DNA from: Paenarthrobacter aurescens TC1
GTDB lineage: Bacteria; Actinomycetota; Actinomycetes; Actinomycetales; Micrococcaceae
Direction: 5' to 3'
DNA: 64,000 bases
Assembly: GCA_000014925.1 (NCBI GenBank)
Contig: CP000474.1
Coordinates: 372,001-436,000 of the forward strand
The position numbers and the translations under genes are program-made. The number at the start of each line of letters is the position of its first letter. Position 1 is the stretch's first letter. Below the pieces are notes generated by a model. The model made no database searches, was not told the origin of the DNA, and saw only the letters and a program-made list of their open reading frames with translations. This document shows, piece after piece, positions 24,759 to 34,343 of the stretch.

Positions 24759-25601
24759 ATGACTAACGTGTTGGTTGAACCGGGATCGGCAGGCTCGCGG
24801 CCTTCCCGGGTCCGCTCTGGCGTGGGTTCGCGCCTCAGGGCCGATAATGTGAGCCTCGGATACGCTGGCCGCACGGTGTCCTCGGCGCTCGATGTCCGCA
24901 TTCCCGACGGCGAGTTCACGGTGATCGTGGGCCCGAATGCCTGCGGTAAGTCAACACTGTTGCGGGCGTTGTCCCGGTTGCTGGAACCTTCCTCCGGTTC
25001 CGTTGTGTTGGACGGCAAGAACATTTCGTCCTACGGAGCCAAGGAAGTCGCCCGGCGTCTCGGTTTGTTGCCGCAGACATCCATTGCGCCCGACGGAATC
25101 ACCGTGGCCGACCTTGTTGCCCGTGGACGCTACCCGCACCAGAAGCTGTTGCGTCAATGGTCCGAATCCGATGAAGCCGCAGTAGTTGCTGCGTTGGAGG
25201 CCACCAACGTAACGTCGCTGTCCGGTCGCTTGGTGGACGAACTCTCCGGTAGGCAGCGGCAACGCGTGTGGGTGGCCATGGTGCTGGCACAGCAAACCCC
25301 TTTATTGCTCCTGGACGAGCCCACAACGTTCCTGGATATCGCGCACCAGATCGAGCTCCTTGAGCTGTTCCGGCGGCTTAACGGCGAGGGCAATACCTTG
25401 GTGGCCGTGCTGCACGACCTCAACCACGCCTGCCGCTACGCAACGCACCTCATCGCGATGAAGGACGGCGCGGTGGTTGCCGAGGGCCGGCCCGCCGACG
25501 TGGTCACGGCCGAGTTGGTGGAGCACGTATTTGGCCTGCCGTGCGTAGTCATCGACGATCCTGTGAGCCACACGCCGCTGGTGATCCCCTTGGGGTCGTG
25601 A
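24759..25601 (+). CDS. Iron-siderophore ABC transporter ATPase with altered LSGGQ signature
   Basis: ATG at 24759 has the perfect AAGGAGATTGCA leader; ATG at 24732 is an alternative. The 280-residue FecE/FepC-type ATPase has Walker A GPNACGKST, Q-loop LLPQTS, Walker B LLLLDEPTTFLD and the H-loop HDLNHA. The signature motif, however, reads LSGRQ, with AGG at 25251-25253 where Gly is nearly invariant; GGG to AGG is a single change. In CFTR the equivalent Gly551 position is essential. This, with the two broken genes upstream, suggests decay. Confidence 0.9.
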   Translation: MTNVLVEPGSAGSRPSRVRSGVGSRLRADNVSLGYAGRTVSSALDVRIPDGEFTVIVGPNACGKSTLLRALSRLLEPSSGSVVLDGKNISSYGAKEVARRLGLLPQTSIAPDGITVADLVARGRYPHQKLLRQWSESDEAAVVAALEATNVTSLSGRLVDELSGRQRQRVWVAMVLAQQTPLLLLDEPTTFLDIAHQIELLELFRRLNGEGNTLVAVLHDLNHACRYATHLIAMKDGAVVAEGRPADVVTAELVEHVFGLPCVVIDDPVSHTPLVIPLGS

Positions 25602-25614
25602 TTTCCCCCTTGCG

Positions 25615-26511
25615 CTATTCCGCGCCCAGCAACTCCTCCCGACGCTGCTCCGTCTCCTCCCGCAAGGCCTGCACGACGGCGGCAACTGCGGGGCGGCGCA
25701 TGGAGTCGGGGCGGAGGACCATCCAGTAGGGCAGGAGCTCCGCGAAGTCCGCTGGCAGGAGCCGCACCAAATCACTGTGCCGATCGGCCATGAAACACGG
25801 CAGGAATCCCACGCCCGCCCCGGCACGGGTAGCCTCAACATGCACGAACACATTGGTTGAACTCAGGCCGTCGCGCATGGCTGGGACCAGCCTGCGGGGA
25901 GCATCCAGGTCATCCACTTGCAGCATGGAGTCCACAAAGTACACCAGTTGGTGCTGCGTGAGCTCCTCGATGCTGGACGGCGTTCCGTTGTCTTTCAAAT
26001 AGGCGCGGGACGCGTACATCCCCAGCCGGTACTCGCCCAGCCGGATTGCCTCGGCCCGGTGCACCTGCGGCGTCCCCACCACCACCTCGATGTCCAGGCC
26101 CGATCGCTGTTGCAACGCCCGCCGTGTCACAGTGACGATCTCGACGCTGAGTCCCGGATGCTCCATTCTCAAACGGGCCACGGCAGGTGCCGCGATATAG
26201 GCGCTGAAGCCATCAGTTGCGGTCATGCGTACGACGCCGGTAATGGGGTCGGGTGCGCGGTCGCTCGGTCCCAGCGCGCCCACCGCCGCTTCGATCCGTT
26301 CCGCGACCAGCACCGCTTCCGCTCCCAGCTCCGTTACCTCCCAACCACCAGCCGCGCGCGCGAGGACCCGGCCCCCCAGCGCTTTCTCCAGCGCCGCTAT
26401 CCTGCGCGAAACGGTGGTGTGGTTGAGTCCCAAGGCTTGGGCCGCCGTCGTAAATTTTCCTGAACGTGAGACGGTAAGCAAGATGAGGAGGTCGTCGGGG
26501 TTCGGATTCAT
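25615..26511 (-). CDS. LysR family transcriptional regulator
   Basis: ATG at 26511 gives 298 residues starting MNPNPDDLLILLTVSRSGKF. The winged helix-turn-helix (residues 5-65) reads FTTAAQALGLNHTTVSRRIAALEKALG; the substrate-binding domain follows (VVRMTATDGFSAYIAAPAVARL onward). It is divergent from the MHS transporter gene, the usual arrangement for a LysR regulator and its target, so it probably controls the transporter and 3-hydroxybutyrate dehydrogenase genes in response to substrate. The inducer is inferred, not shown. It converges with the siderophore ATPase gene 13 bp away. Confidence 0.88.
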   Translation of the reverse strand: MNPNPDDLLILLTVSRSGKFTTAAQALGLNHTTVSRRIAALEKALGGRVLARAAGGWEVTELGAEAVLVAERIEAAVGALGPSDRAPDPITGVVRMTATDGFSAYIAAPAVARLRMEHPGLSVEIVTVTRRALQQRSGLDIEVVVGTPQVHRAEAIRLGEYRLGMYASRAYLKDNGTPSSIEELTQHQLVYFVDSMLQVDDLDAPRRLVPAMRDGLSSTNVFVHVEATRAGAGVGFLPCFMADRHSDLVRLLPADFAELLPYWMVLRPDSMRRPAVAAVVQALREETEQRREELLGAE

Positions 26512-26648
26512 ATCTGCAATTTTGCACATACTCAGTGCCACTTTGGTCATTGAGTGCGGAAGAATCTGCAGCAATACTCAGTGGAGCATTTCGTGTTGTG
26601 GATCACATCACGTTCAAGAGGGTCAAAGAGGACACTGAGGAGATGGAT

Positions 26649-28037
26649 ATGAGCGTAGAGCAGCGCTCCGCATCAAGAGCAGGGAAAGGCGCCGGCGAAG
26701 GTTCCGGACTCAAGAAGATCGTCGCCGCATCGATGGTGGGCACGGTGGTGGAGTGGTACGAGTTCTTCCTGTACGCCACTGCCGCCACGCTGGTTTTCGG
26801 CAAGTACTTCTTCCCGAGCACGGGCAACGAACTGGACGGCATCATCCAGGCCTTCATCACGTACGCCGTTGGTTTCGTGGCCCGTCCGCTGGGTGGCATC
26901 GTCTTCGGCCAGATCGGCGACAAGCTGGGACGCAAACCTACCCTGCAGCTGACCATCGTGATTGTGGGCGTCTCGACATTCCTGATGGGCTGCCTCCCCG
27001 GCTTCATGGAAATCGGCTACTGGGCACCGGCCATGCTGGTTGCTCTTCGCTTCATCCAAGGCTTCGCGCTCGGTGGCGAATGGGGCGGTGCTGTCCTGCT
27101 GGTGGCTGAGCACAGCCCCAACAAGTCCCGCGGTTTCTGGTCATCCTGGCCGCAGGCAGCCGTGCCGGTGGGTAACCTCCTGGCCACGCTGGTCCTATTC
27201 GTCATGTCCACCACACTGAGCAGCGAAGCCTTCCTCGGCTGGGGCTGGCGCGTAGCGTTCTGGCTTTCTGCAGTGATCGTGTTCGTTGGCTACTACATCC
27301 GCACCCACGTCACCGAAGCCCCGATCTTCCTCGAAGCCAAGGCACAGGTGGAGGAGTCCAAGGCCATCAGCTACGGTGTTGGCGAGGTCATCCGCAAGTA
27401 CCCCAAGGGCATCTTGCAGGCCATGGGCCTCCGCTTCGCCGAGAACATCATGTACTACCTCGTGGTGAGCTTCGCGATTGTCTACCTCAAGAGCGTCCAC
27501 AAGTACGACACTTCCTCGCTCCTTCTGGCGCTCCTGATCGCCCATGTGATCCACTTCCTGGTCATCCCGCAGGTGGGACGCCTGGTGGATTCGTGGGGAC
27601 GCAAGCCCGTCTACCTGGTGGGCGCAATCACCGGCGCAACCTGGCCGTTCTTCGCATTCCCCATGTTCGACACCAAGAACGCCGTAGTGATTGTGCTCGC
27701 CGTGACCATCGGCCTGTGCCTCCACGCTTTCATGTACGCGGGGCAGCCGGCCATCATGTCCGAGCTCTTCCCCACCCGCATGCGCTACTCCGGTGTCTCG
27801 CTCGGCTCGCAGGTCACGTCCATCTTCGCCGGCTCACTCGCCCCACTGCTGGCGACCCAGTGGCTCAAGGACACCGGCTCATGGGTTCCCACAGCGATCT
27901 ACCTTGTAGTCGCCTGCGCCATCACCGTCGTCGCCGTTGTTTCACTCAAGGAAACCAAGGGCATCGCGCTGCAAGAGGTGGACGAGGCGGACGCAATCCG
28001 GCATGGACTGACTACGTCTTCAGCAGCGAAGGGCTAA
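26649..28037 (+). CDS. MFS transporter, metabolite:H+ symporter (MHS) family
   Basis: GAGGAG six bases before ATG 26649 decides the start; the open frame reaches back to 26535. The 462-residue protein has twelve hydrophobic helices with ASMVGTVVEWYEFFLYATAA at helix 1, GGIVFGQIGDKLGRKPTL, RFIQGFALGGEWGGAVLLVAEH and PTRMRYSGVSLGSQ, typical of the MHS group (ShiA, KgtP, ProP). These import organic acids with protons. Its neighbour, 3-hydroxybutyrate dehydrogenase 4 bp downstream, suggests uptake of 3-hydroxybutyrate or a related acid (inference). Confidence 0.9.
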   Translation: MSVEQRSASRAGKGAGEGSGLKKIVAASMVGTVVEWYEFFLYATAATLVFGKYFFPSTGNELDGIIQAFITYAVGFVARPLGGIVFGQIGDKLGRKPTLQLTIVIVGVSTFLMGCLPGFMEIGYWAPAMLVALRFIQGFALGGEWGGAVLLVAEHSPNKSRGFWSSWPQAAVPVGNLLATLVLFVMSTTLSSEAFLGWGWRVAFWLSAVIVFVGYYIRTHVTEAPIFLEAKAQVEESKAISYGVGEVIRKYPKGILQAMGLRFAENIMYYLVVSFAIVYLKSVHKYDTSSLLLALLIAHVIHFLVIPQVGRLVDSWGRKPVYLVGAITGATWPFFAFPMFDTKNAVVIVLAVTIGLCLHAFMYAGQPAIMSELFPTRMRYSGVSLGSQVTSIFAGSLAPLLATQWLKDTGSWVPTAIYLVVACAITVVAVVSLKETKGIALQEVDEADAIRHGLTTSSAAKG

Positions 28038-28041
28038 TTTG

Positions 28042-28791
28042 ATGGACAACTCCTTGAACGGACGCAAAGCACTGGTGACCGGCGGCGCCAGCGGAATCGG
28101 GGCCGCCTGCGCCCGGGCGCTCGCCGCCCGCGGAGCGAAAGTAGTAGTGGCCGACGTCGATGCCTCCGGAGCTGCGGCGCTCGCCGATGAGCTGGGCGGC
28201 ACAGCCTGGACGGTGGACCTGTTGGACGTGGACGCGCTGGCCGCCCTGAGCCTCGACTGCGACATCCTGGTCAACAACGCAGGGATCCAGAAAGTTGCGC
28301 CGATAGAGGAGTTCGAACCCGCCGAGTTCCGGCGGATCCTGGCCCTGATGCTGGAGGCCCCGTTCCTCCTCATCAGGGCCGCCCTCCCGCACATGTACGC
28401 CAACGGGTTCGGCCGGATCATCAACATCTCGTCGGTCCACGGGCTCCGCGCCTCGGCCTACAAGAGCGCGTACGTGTCCGCCAAGCACGGCCTCGAGGGA
28501 CTCAGCAAGGTCACTGCCTTGGAGGGCGGCGAGCGCGGGGTCACGTCCAACTGCATCAACCCCGGGTACGTTCGGACCCCCTTGGTGGAACGCCAGATTG
28601 CCGATCAAGCCCGGCTCCACGGCATCCCCGAGGCCGAGGTTTTGGCCAAGGTGATGCTGACGGAGTCCGCGGTGAAGCGGTTGGTGGAGGTGGAGGAAGT
28701 TGCGTCGTTGGCAGCGTGGATAGCCTCCGACGACGCCGGCATGGTTACCGGTGCGAGCTACACCATGGATGGTGGATGGTCGGCTCGGTAG
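28042..28791 (+). CDS. 3-hydroxybutyrate dehydrogenase (short-chain dehydrogenase)
   Basis: The 249-residue SDR has the NAD site LVTGGASGIG, NNAG (DILVNNAGIQKVAPI), the catalytic Ser in IINISSVHGLRAS and the YxxxK in SAYVSAKHG, followed by NCINPGYVRTPLVERQI, characteristic of 3-hydroxybutyrate dehydrogenases. It oxidises 3-hydroxybutyrate to acetoacetate in the cytosol with NAD+. ATG 28042 follows GAAGGGCTAATTT. It forms an operon with the transporter upstream. A strong hairpin at 28812 ends the unit. Other SDR substrates remain possible. Confidence 0.85.
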   Translation: MDNSLNGRKALVTGGASGIGAACARALAARGAKVVVADVDASGAAALADELGGTAWTVDLLDVDALAALSLDCDILVNNAGIQKVAPIEEFEPAEFRRILALMLEAPFLLIRAALPHMYANGFGRIINISSVHGLRASAYKSAYVSAKHGLEGLSKVTALEGGERGVTSNCINPGYVRTPLVERQIADQARLHGIPEAEVLAKVMLTESAVKRLVEVEEVASLAAWIASDDAGMVTGASYTMDGGWSAR

Positions 28792-28811
28792 CCCTGCCGC
28801 GCCCACCCTTT

Positions 28812-28842
28812 CGCCGAGATGGCATTAACTGCCATCTCGGCG
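28812..28842 (+). terminator. Strong hairpin terminator after the 3-hydroxybutyrate operon
   Basis: Thirteen-base perfect arms CGCCGAGATGGCA and TGCCATCTCGGCG, five-base loop TTAAC, directly downstream of the dehydrogenase stop. There is no T-run, but the position and perfection support a terminator. Confidence 0.65.
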
Positions 28843-28946
28843 CGGGTGCGCTTCAAACGTTTGCTGCGACGCGGGCGTTTGTGGGGTTTTCCACATAGAC
28901 AACTACAGGTCTGATGTTCGGCCGGGGTCCCTGGAAGAGTAGCTTT

Positions 28947-30359
28947 ATGGGCGGAATTCGGGGATCGCAGGAGGCAGCAGTGGCTTCGCCACTGGCTTTA
29001 CCAGCCCGTGTCCTGCCTTCTGCACCTCCCGGGGCGGTGGCGTCTGGAGTGGCAGTTAGCGGACGGGGCATCCGGGAGTTCATCCTTGAGCTGGGGTCAC
29101 GTCAGATCACCGCCGATAGCTCGGCGCTGATTGATGAATTGCGCGATCTTGAGGACCTGAAGTCTGCCATTTCAGCCCGGCAAGCCCGGGTTGCAGTGGC
29201 GTTTGATCTGGCGCAGAGGGCCGAGCAGGCCCAGGCCGGGGTTCCCGCGGCAGAGCGTGGCATGGGCGTTGCTGCGCAGGTGGCGTTGGCGCGGCGGGAA
29301 TCACCGAATAAAGGATCCAGACTCTTTGGCTTTGCCAAAGCGCTTGTCACGGAGATGCCGCGAACCATGGCAGCGCTGGAGTCGGGCCAGTTGAACGAGT
29401 GGCGGGCCACGCTGCTCGTGAAGGAAACAGCCTGCCTGTCCGTTGAGGACCGGGCAGCGGTGGACGAGGAACTCGCCCCGGACGCCGGGACCTTCGATGG
29501 GACCGGAGACAAGGCCATCATCGCCGCCGCAAAAGCCGCCGCATATCGTCGTGACCCGCGGTCTGTGGCACAGCGAGCCAGCCGTGCAGCTACGGAACGT
29601 ACGGTCAGCCTCCGTCCTGCGCCGGACACCATGACGTACCTCACCGCACTGCTCCCGGTCGCCCAAGGTGTGGCCGTCTATGCAGCGCTGACCCGGACAG
29701 CGGACTCCGTCCGTTCCAGCGGGGACGCGCGGACCCGCGGCCAAGTCATGGCTGACACCCTGACCGAACGCGTTACGGGCACGTCGAGTGGTGTCGCGGG
29801 CATCAACCTCAACCTCGTCATGACCGATCGCACGCTCTTTCAAGGGGACCCCGAGCCCGCGCGGCTCGAAGGCTACGGAATCGTACCCGCTGAATGGGCA
29901 AGGGCGCTTCTGGTTGAGGAACAATCCGGGTATGAGGATCAGCTTCATTGGAACCTGGAGTCCGCGGACCGCAGCGAATTAAGAGTGCTGCTCCGCCGCC
30001 TCTACACAGCTCCCCGCAGCGGCGAGCTCCTGACGATGGACTCAAAAGCACGGTTCTTCCCCCAAAAGTTGAGACGCTTCATCCACATCCGGGACAACAC
30101 ATGCCGTACCCCGTATTGTGACGCGCCCATCCGGCACATCGACCACGTTATTCCCTGGCATTCAGAAGGCAGCACCCACCTCAACAATGGGGCCGGGCTT
30201 TGCGGAGCCTGCAACCACACCAAGGAGAATCCGGGCTGGACCGCAAAGAGCATGCCCGGTGACGTGCACACGATCCGTGTCAGCACTCCCACCGGGCATA
30301 GCTACAAATCCAAAGCGCCACCGCTGCCGGGGCACAAGTCCACGCGCCTCAGAAACTAG
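28947..30359 (+). CDS. DUF222 / HNH endonuclease domain protein
   Basis: ATG at 28947 has GGAAGAG upstream; ATG 28914 is possible. The 470-residue protein has an N-terminal DUF222 helical domain (about 40-300) and a C-terminal HNH module: [11 protein letters not shown], the [12 protein letters not shown]is-Asp-His, [20 protein letters not shown] with Asn and CxxC. These 13E12-type proteins are abundant in actinobacteria. They presumably bind and cut DNA, but their role is unclear; some are mobile-element-associated. It is a monocistronic unit after the hairpin at 28812. Confidence 0.88.
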   Translation: MGGIRGSQEAAVASPLALPARVLPSAPPGAVASGVAVSGRGIREFILELGSRQITADSSALIDELRDLEDLKSAISARQARVAVAFDLAQRAEQAQAGVPAAERGMGVAAQVALARRESPNKGSRLFGFAKALVTEMPRTMAALESGQLNEWRATLLVKETACLSVEDRAAVDEELAPDAGTFDGTGDKAIIAAAKAAAYRRDPRSVAQRASRAATERTVSLRPAPDTMTYLTALLPVAQGVAVYAALTRTADSVRSSGDARTRGQVMADTLTERVTGTSSGVAGINLNLVMTDRTLFQGDPEPARLEGYGIVPAEWARALLVEEQSGYEDQLHWNLESADRSELRVLLRRLYTAPRSGELLTMDSKARFFPQKLRRFIHIRDNTCRTPYCDAPIRHIDHVIPWHSEGSTHLNNGAGLCGACNHTKENPGWTAKSMPGDVHTIRVSTPTGHSYKSKAPPLPGHKSTRLRN

Positions 30360-30392
30360 ACGCGGCCAGCAAACGACAGCCCGGCCAGCAAT

Positions 30393-31853
30393 CTAGGGTG
30401 CCTTCACAATGGGCATTTGCGCGGTCTCGTCCACCAGCTCTGCCCTGAGCAATCCGCCACCGCGGACCCACAGCTTGTAGGCCACGAACAGCAGCACCAG
30501 CCAGGTTCCGCCAACGTACAAGGCAACACGCGTGTCCTCGAAGACGCCCAGGATCACGATCACCATGGCCATGAACGCCATGGTGAGAATGGACGCAACA
30601 GGCCACAGAGGCGAACCGAATTCCGACGCCGGCAGGCCCTTGCGCTTGATCTCCCGCTTCATGGCGACGTGCGAAGCGAGGATCATCACCCAAACCCACA
30701 CGGTGGCGAAGGTAGCGATCGAGGCAATGAGCACGAACACGTCCTCCGGAATGACAGCGTTCAATACGACGCCCACCAGCAGGATCCCGCCCATCATCAC
30801 CACGGTCATCCACGGAACACCATGCCGGGAGATCTTGCTGAAGCTCTTGGGCGCGTGTCCCTGCTGGGCCAGTCCGAACAGGATGCGGCCAGCACCGAAG
30901 ATGTCGCTGTTGATCGCCGAGAGCGCGGCGGTAATGACCACGGCGTTGAGGATATGCGGGGCGGCCGGGATGCCCAAACCATCGAAGATCTGCACGAACG
31001 GACTGCCGCTGCTGCCGATTTCATTCCACGGGAAGATGCTCATCAGCACGCCCAAAGTCAGTACGTAGAACAACAAAACGCGGACGGGCACAGTATTAAC
31101 TGCTTGCGGGATGACCTTCTTGGGGTTCGTGGCCTCGCCCGCCGTGATACCGATCGTCTCGATCCCGCCAAAGGCAAACATCACGACGGCGAACGCGGCC
31201 AGGAGCCCCTCGAAACCATTGGGGAACAAACCGCCGTGATTCACGAGGTTCCCGAGTCCCGGTGCCACGCCACCGCCGTCGCCCGTTTGGAAGCCGAACA
31301 CGACGATCGCTGCACCGCCGACGATCATGGCGATAATCGCCACCACCTTGATCAGCGAGAACCAGAACTCGAGCTCGCCGAACACCTTCACGCTGAGCAG
31401 GTTCATGGCGCCCAGAAACAGGATGATCGCGAGCACCCAGATCCATCTGTCCACCTGTGGGAACCAAAAGCCCATATAGATACTGAAGGCTGTGACATCG
31501 GCGATGGCCACGATCGCCATCTCGAACACATAAGTCCAACCGGTCACAAAGCCCGCGAACGGTCCCAGATACTTGGACGCGTACTGGCCGAAGGAGCCCG
31601 ACACGGGGTGTCGGACAGCCATTTCGCCCAGTGCTCGCATCACCATGAACACGGCCGCGCCGCCGATGATGTAGGCCAGCAGGACGGCGGGGCCGGCTTT
31701 CTGGATGGCGGAGGCGGAGCCGTAGAAAAGGCCGGTGCCGATCGCAGATCCGAGCGCCATGAAGCGAATGTGACGGACGTTGAGGCCTCGGCTGAGCGCC
31801 GTACCCGCGGCCTGGAGGACAGAGCTCTCCACAGCCAGCTTGGTTTGTTGCAT
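30393..31853 (-). CDS. Amino acid permease (APC family, proline/GABA/asparagine type)
   Basis: ATG at 31853 gives 486 residues; the frame continues upstream to 32033 without a good start. Twelve helices are visible, with the family's first-helix signature [51 protein letters not shown], and [16 protein letters not shown]. It imports amino acids by proton symport. Sequence landmarks match the GabP/ProY/AnsP group; exact specificity cannot be read from sequence. The short C-terminal tail is [15 protein letters not shown]. Confidence 0.88.
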   Translation of the reverse strand: MQQTKLAVESSVLQAAGTALSRGLNVRHIRFMALGSAIGTGLFYGSASAIQKAGPAVLLAYIIGGAAVFMVMRALGEMAVRHPVSGSFGQYASKYLGPFAGFVTGWTYVFEMAIVAIADVTAFSIYMGFWFPQVDRWIWVLAIILFLGAMNLLSVKVFGELEFWFSLIKVVAIIAMIVGGAAIVVFGFQTGDGGGVAPGLGNLVNHGGLFPNGFEGLLAAFAVVMFAFGGIETIGITAGEATNPKKVIPQAVNTVPVRVLLFYVLTLGVLMSIFPWNEIGSSGSPFVQIFDGLGIPAAPHILNAVVITAALSAINSDIFGAGRILFGLAQQGHAPKSFSKISRHGVPWMTVVMMGGILLVGVVLNAVIPEDVFVLIASIATFATVWVWVMILASHVAMKREIKRKGLPASEFGSPLWPVASILTMAFMAMVIVILGVFEDTRVALYVGGTWLVLLFVAYKLWVRGGGLLRAELVDETAQMPIVKAP

Positions 31854-32109
31854 AGTAAAACCTTCTCGTCTTTGGGAGGGGATCGCTATCCAGCAGATCA
31901 CTTTTGGGCGCCTTGTGATGGGACTCACGGGGCTTTGGTGTCTTTGATCGCAGACAGTCCAGTGGCGTCGATTTTCACCGTGGTAAAAGTCATAGTCTCC
32001 GGTCGGATATGATGACCGCGGACAGCTCGTCACCGGTCAGGCATCCCTCGCATCCGCGTCGCCCCCATTGAACTCCGCGCTGCCATCGCATCCGTTACTT
32101 GGGGGACTC

Positions 32110-34203
32110 TTGAACTCTGCATTCCGCACTGCCCGGCGCCGTGTTACTGCTGCCCTTGTTGCCGTTGTAGCTGGGGCTTCTTTGCTCCTCGCTACTCCCG
32201 CTCAGGCCTACGAAATTCCAGCTTTTGAAGTTCCGCACGCCGCTCAGGCTCCTGTCCCGTTCGTGGAGCGGGCGACTGATACTGCCGGCGTCGTTGAGCT
32301 GTGGAAGACAGGTGGCCCCGCAACCCGTGCCGCCGCTGCTGCGGCTCTTGTGGGCGGGCCGGAGGCGCTGCAGACATTTCTCGACGGCGGACAGGACGTT
32401 ACGCTGGCCGCGGACCGCAAGCAGCTGGTCACCGAGCTGACGACGCGGGGAAGCGAGAACGTCAGGGAGAGCGCGGTCCGGGTACTGGCCACGAATGACC
32501 CCGCTGTGATTGATAGCTTCCTGTCGAGCGGTTGGGCCAAGTCCTGGGAACTTGATTTGCGGATCGCTACGAGCTGGTTCCTCAACTACGAAGGTCCCGT
32601 CCGCATGGCTGCTTCCAAGAGCTTGGATCAAGGCGCTGAGGCTATCGAGGGATTCGTTCTCGAGGGCTGGCGTAAGACTGCTCAGGGCCAGGACCGGGAG
32701 GCTGTCACACACCTGACAAATTCGCCCATCGCCGGTGTCACTCTCGGAGCCCAAGCGGCTCTGGACACCTATGATCCGGAGGTCCTCGCTACTTTCCTTC
32801 GTTACGGCCAGTTTGTTGCTGCCGATCGCGATTCAGAGACGGCAACAGTGACCGGGCTGCTCCAACAAATCAAGTCAGACATCGCAGCCAATCCCAACGG
32901 CACCGTAGCGGTCGCTGATCGCGCGAAGGCCGCCGTGGAGAAGGCCAAAAACACAGCATCAGCTGCGAGGGAAGCAGACACGGCCCGATTGATGGCCGAC
33001 TGGAAATTCCAGACCACACAGGCCGTTCCGCGTGCCATCATCGACGGTGCAAGCATGACCGCTAAGAAGCCGTTTCAAGAAGCTTTTGGAAAAGCAGCCA
33101 AAGAGCTTCCCGGGCTTCTCACAACCCTGACGGCGCCCGGTGCCGACCTCGACGCGCTGATCAATGATGCCCGCCAGGCCACCTTGGATCTCGCATTGGT
33201 GGGTACGCCTGAGGTTCGGAAAGCCGCGGAGGCTGCGTTGTTAGGTGGCGACGCCGCTATCAAGACTTTCGTTGTCAATGGCCACGACGCTGCACTCTTG
33301 CTGGACGAGGCCGCACTGGTTGCCGACCGCCAGCGTGCTTTCCAATACCAAGCCACGGGTGGCAAGTACGTACAGAAGGCTGCCACCGAGGCCGTGAAGT
33401 CTGCCAGCCACGCAGACGTCCGTTACTTCCTGGAGTACGGATTTGCTGGTCCGCAGGACCTCGACAACCGCATCCTCGCTTACCAGAAACTGGACGCCGC
33501 AGATCTGGAACTGCGGGTAGCCGCCGATGTTGCCTTGGACGGCAGCCGGGCAGATGCGCACGCATTCGCTACGGTTGGTCAGTTTGCAGCCCTTGATCGG
33601 GACATGGCCACAAGGGCCCACGTTGCCTCGATCGACGCCATGATCGCCGAGCTTGCCGGCCTGGCAGATACAGCAGCTGTCGATGCCGGCAAGGCCTCCG
33701 ACGCTGCCAAAGCCGCCGAAGCCGCCCGCCAGGCTGAAGCCGCACGTCAGGCCGAAGCTGCCGCAGAAGCCGCCCGCCAGGCTGAAGCTGCACGCCAAAC
33801 TGCCGCGGCCAATGCTGGTGTACAGGCCGGGCAGGCTGCAGCCGGCCAGGTTGACGTCTCCCAGCACTCGGGAACCGGAGTAGCCCCGATCGTGGTTCCT
33901 TGGCCGCGTGACTACGCTCCCGCCGTCGAGCTTGCCGAAACCGGTACGCCGGCCGAAGCCGTAGAAACCCCCGCAGCCACAGCGTCGGCCGCGCCCAGTA
34001 TTTCAGTGCCGCCGGCCGCGTCAGCTGCCAAGGATGGCGCCTCGGTTGATTCACAGTCGCAAGAGGCCGCCAGTCCGCTGGCTGCCTCATCCAACGGGAT
34101 GAGCGGCTGGACCATCGGGCTGATCGTGGCTCTGGTCCTGGCCGCGGCGGGAGCCATTACGTTCCTGCTCAGGCGTAAGGGTGTAGCCCCGACCAAGGGC
34201 TAG
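32110..34203 (+). CDS. ALF-repeat surface protein with C-terminal membrane anchor
   Basis: TTG at 32110 (GGGGGA upstream) is used; a similar TTG at 32068 precedes it. A signal peptide (RTARRRVTAALVAVVAGASLLLATPAQA) is followed by short repeats of the ALF type, with recurring (A)ALxGGxEAxxxFLxxG, e.g. AALVGGPEALQTFLDGG and AALLGGDAAIKTFVVNG. A coiled Ala/Glu/Gln-rich stretch (AARQAEAARQAEAAAEAARQ) and a Pro/Ala-rich stalk lead to a last hydrophobic helix (WTIGLIVALVLAAAGAITFLL) and RRKGV. It lacks an LPXTG motif. About 697 residues. Function unknown; probably displayed on the cell surface. Confidence 0.82.
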   Translation: MNSAFRTARRRVTAALVAVVAGASLLLATPAQAYEIPAFEVPHAAQAPVPFVERATDTAGVVELWKTGGPATRAAAAAALVGGPEALQTFLDGGQDVTLAADRKQLVTELTTRGSENVRESAVRVLATNDPAVIDSFLSSGWAKSWELDLRIATSWFLNYEGPVRMAASKSLDQGAEAIEGFVLEGWRKTAQGQDREAVTHLTNSPIAGVTLGAQAALDTYDPEVLATFLRYGQFVAADRDSETATVTGLLQQIKSDIAANPNGTVAVADRAKAAVEKAKNTASAAREADTARLMADWKFQTTQAVPRAIIDGASMTAKKPFQEAFGKAAKELPGLLTTLTAPGADLDALINDARQATLDLALVGTPEVRKAAEAALLGGDAAIKTFVVNGHDAALLLDEAALVADRQRAFQYQATGGKYVQKAATEAVKSASHADVRYFLEYGFAGPQDLDNRILAYQKLDAADLELRVAADVALDGSRADAHAFATVGQFAALDRDMATRAHVASIDAMIAELAGLADTAAVDAGKASDAAKAAEAARQAEAARQAEAAAEAARQAEAARQTAAANAGVQAGQAAAGQVDVSQHSGTGVAPIVVPWPRDYAPAVELAETGTPAEAVETPAATASAAPSISVPPAASAAKDGASVDSQSQEAASPLAASSNGMSGWTIGLIVALVLAAAGAITFLLRRKGVAPTKG

Positions 34204-34217
34204 GGGTCGCAAGCGGG

Positions 34218-34231
34218 TCCGGTATCCGAGA
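34218..34231. promoter_or_regulatory. Candidate IclR (HutR-like) operator half-sites
   Basis: TCCGGTATCCGAGA contains CCGGTATCC, which recurs in inverted orientation at 34288-34317. From memory, the corynebacterial HutR motif is TCTGwwATwCCAGA; this 14-mer matches it at about 10 positions. It lies in the leader of the iclR gene. Confidence 0.5.
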
Positions 34232-34287
34232 CAGGATCAGTGGTTTCGCATTGTCGGATGCCCTGTCAAGGGTGCACGCTTGAGTAC

Positions 34288-34317
34288 GGGATACCGGACA
34301 GCTATGCCCGGTATCCC
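34288..34317. promoter_or_regulatory. Perfect 10-bp inverted repeat upstream of iclR-type gene
   Basis: GGGATACCGG (34288-34297) and CCGGTATCCC (34308-34317) are perfect inverted arms with a ten-base spacer, 27 bp before the regulator's ATG. It may be an autoregulatory operator, or a terminator of the upstream ALF gene. Confidence 0.6.
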
Positions 34318-34343
34318 GTCAGCAGCCCAAGCAGCGAGGAACC

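Noticed and set aside
30417..32012. 531-codon plus-strand open frame opposite the amino acid permease
   Set aside because: Very His/Gln/Glu-rich composition typical of the complement of a membrane-protein gene.
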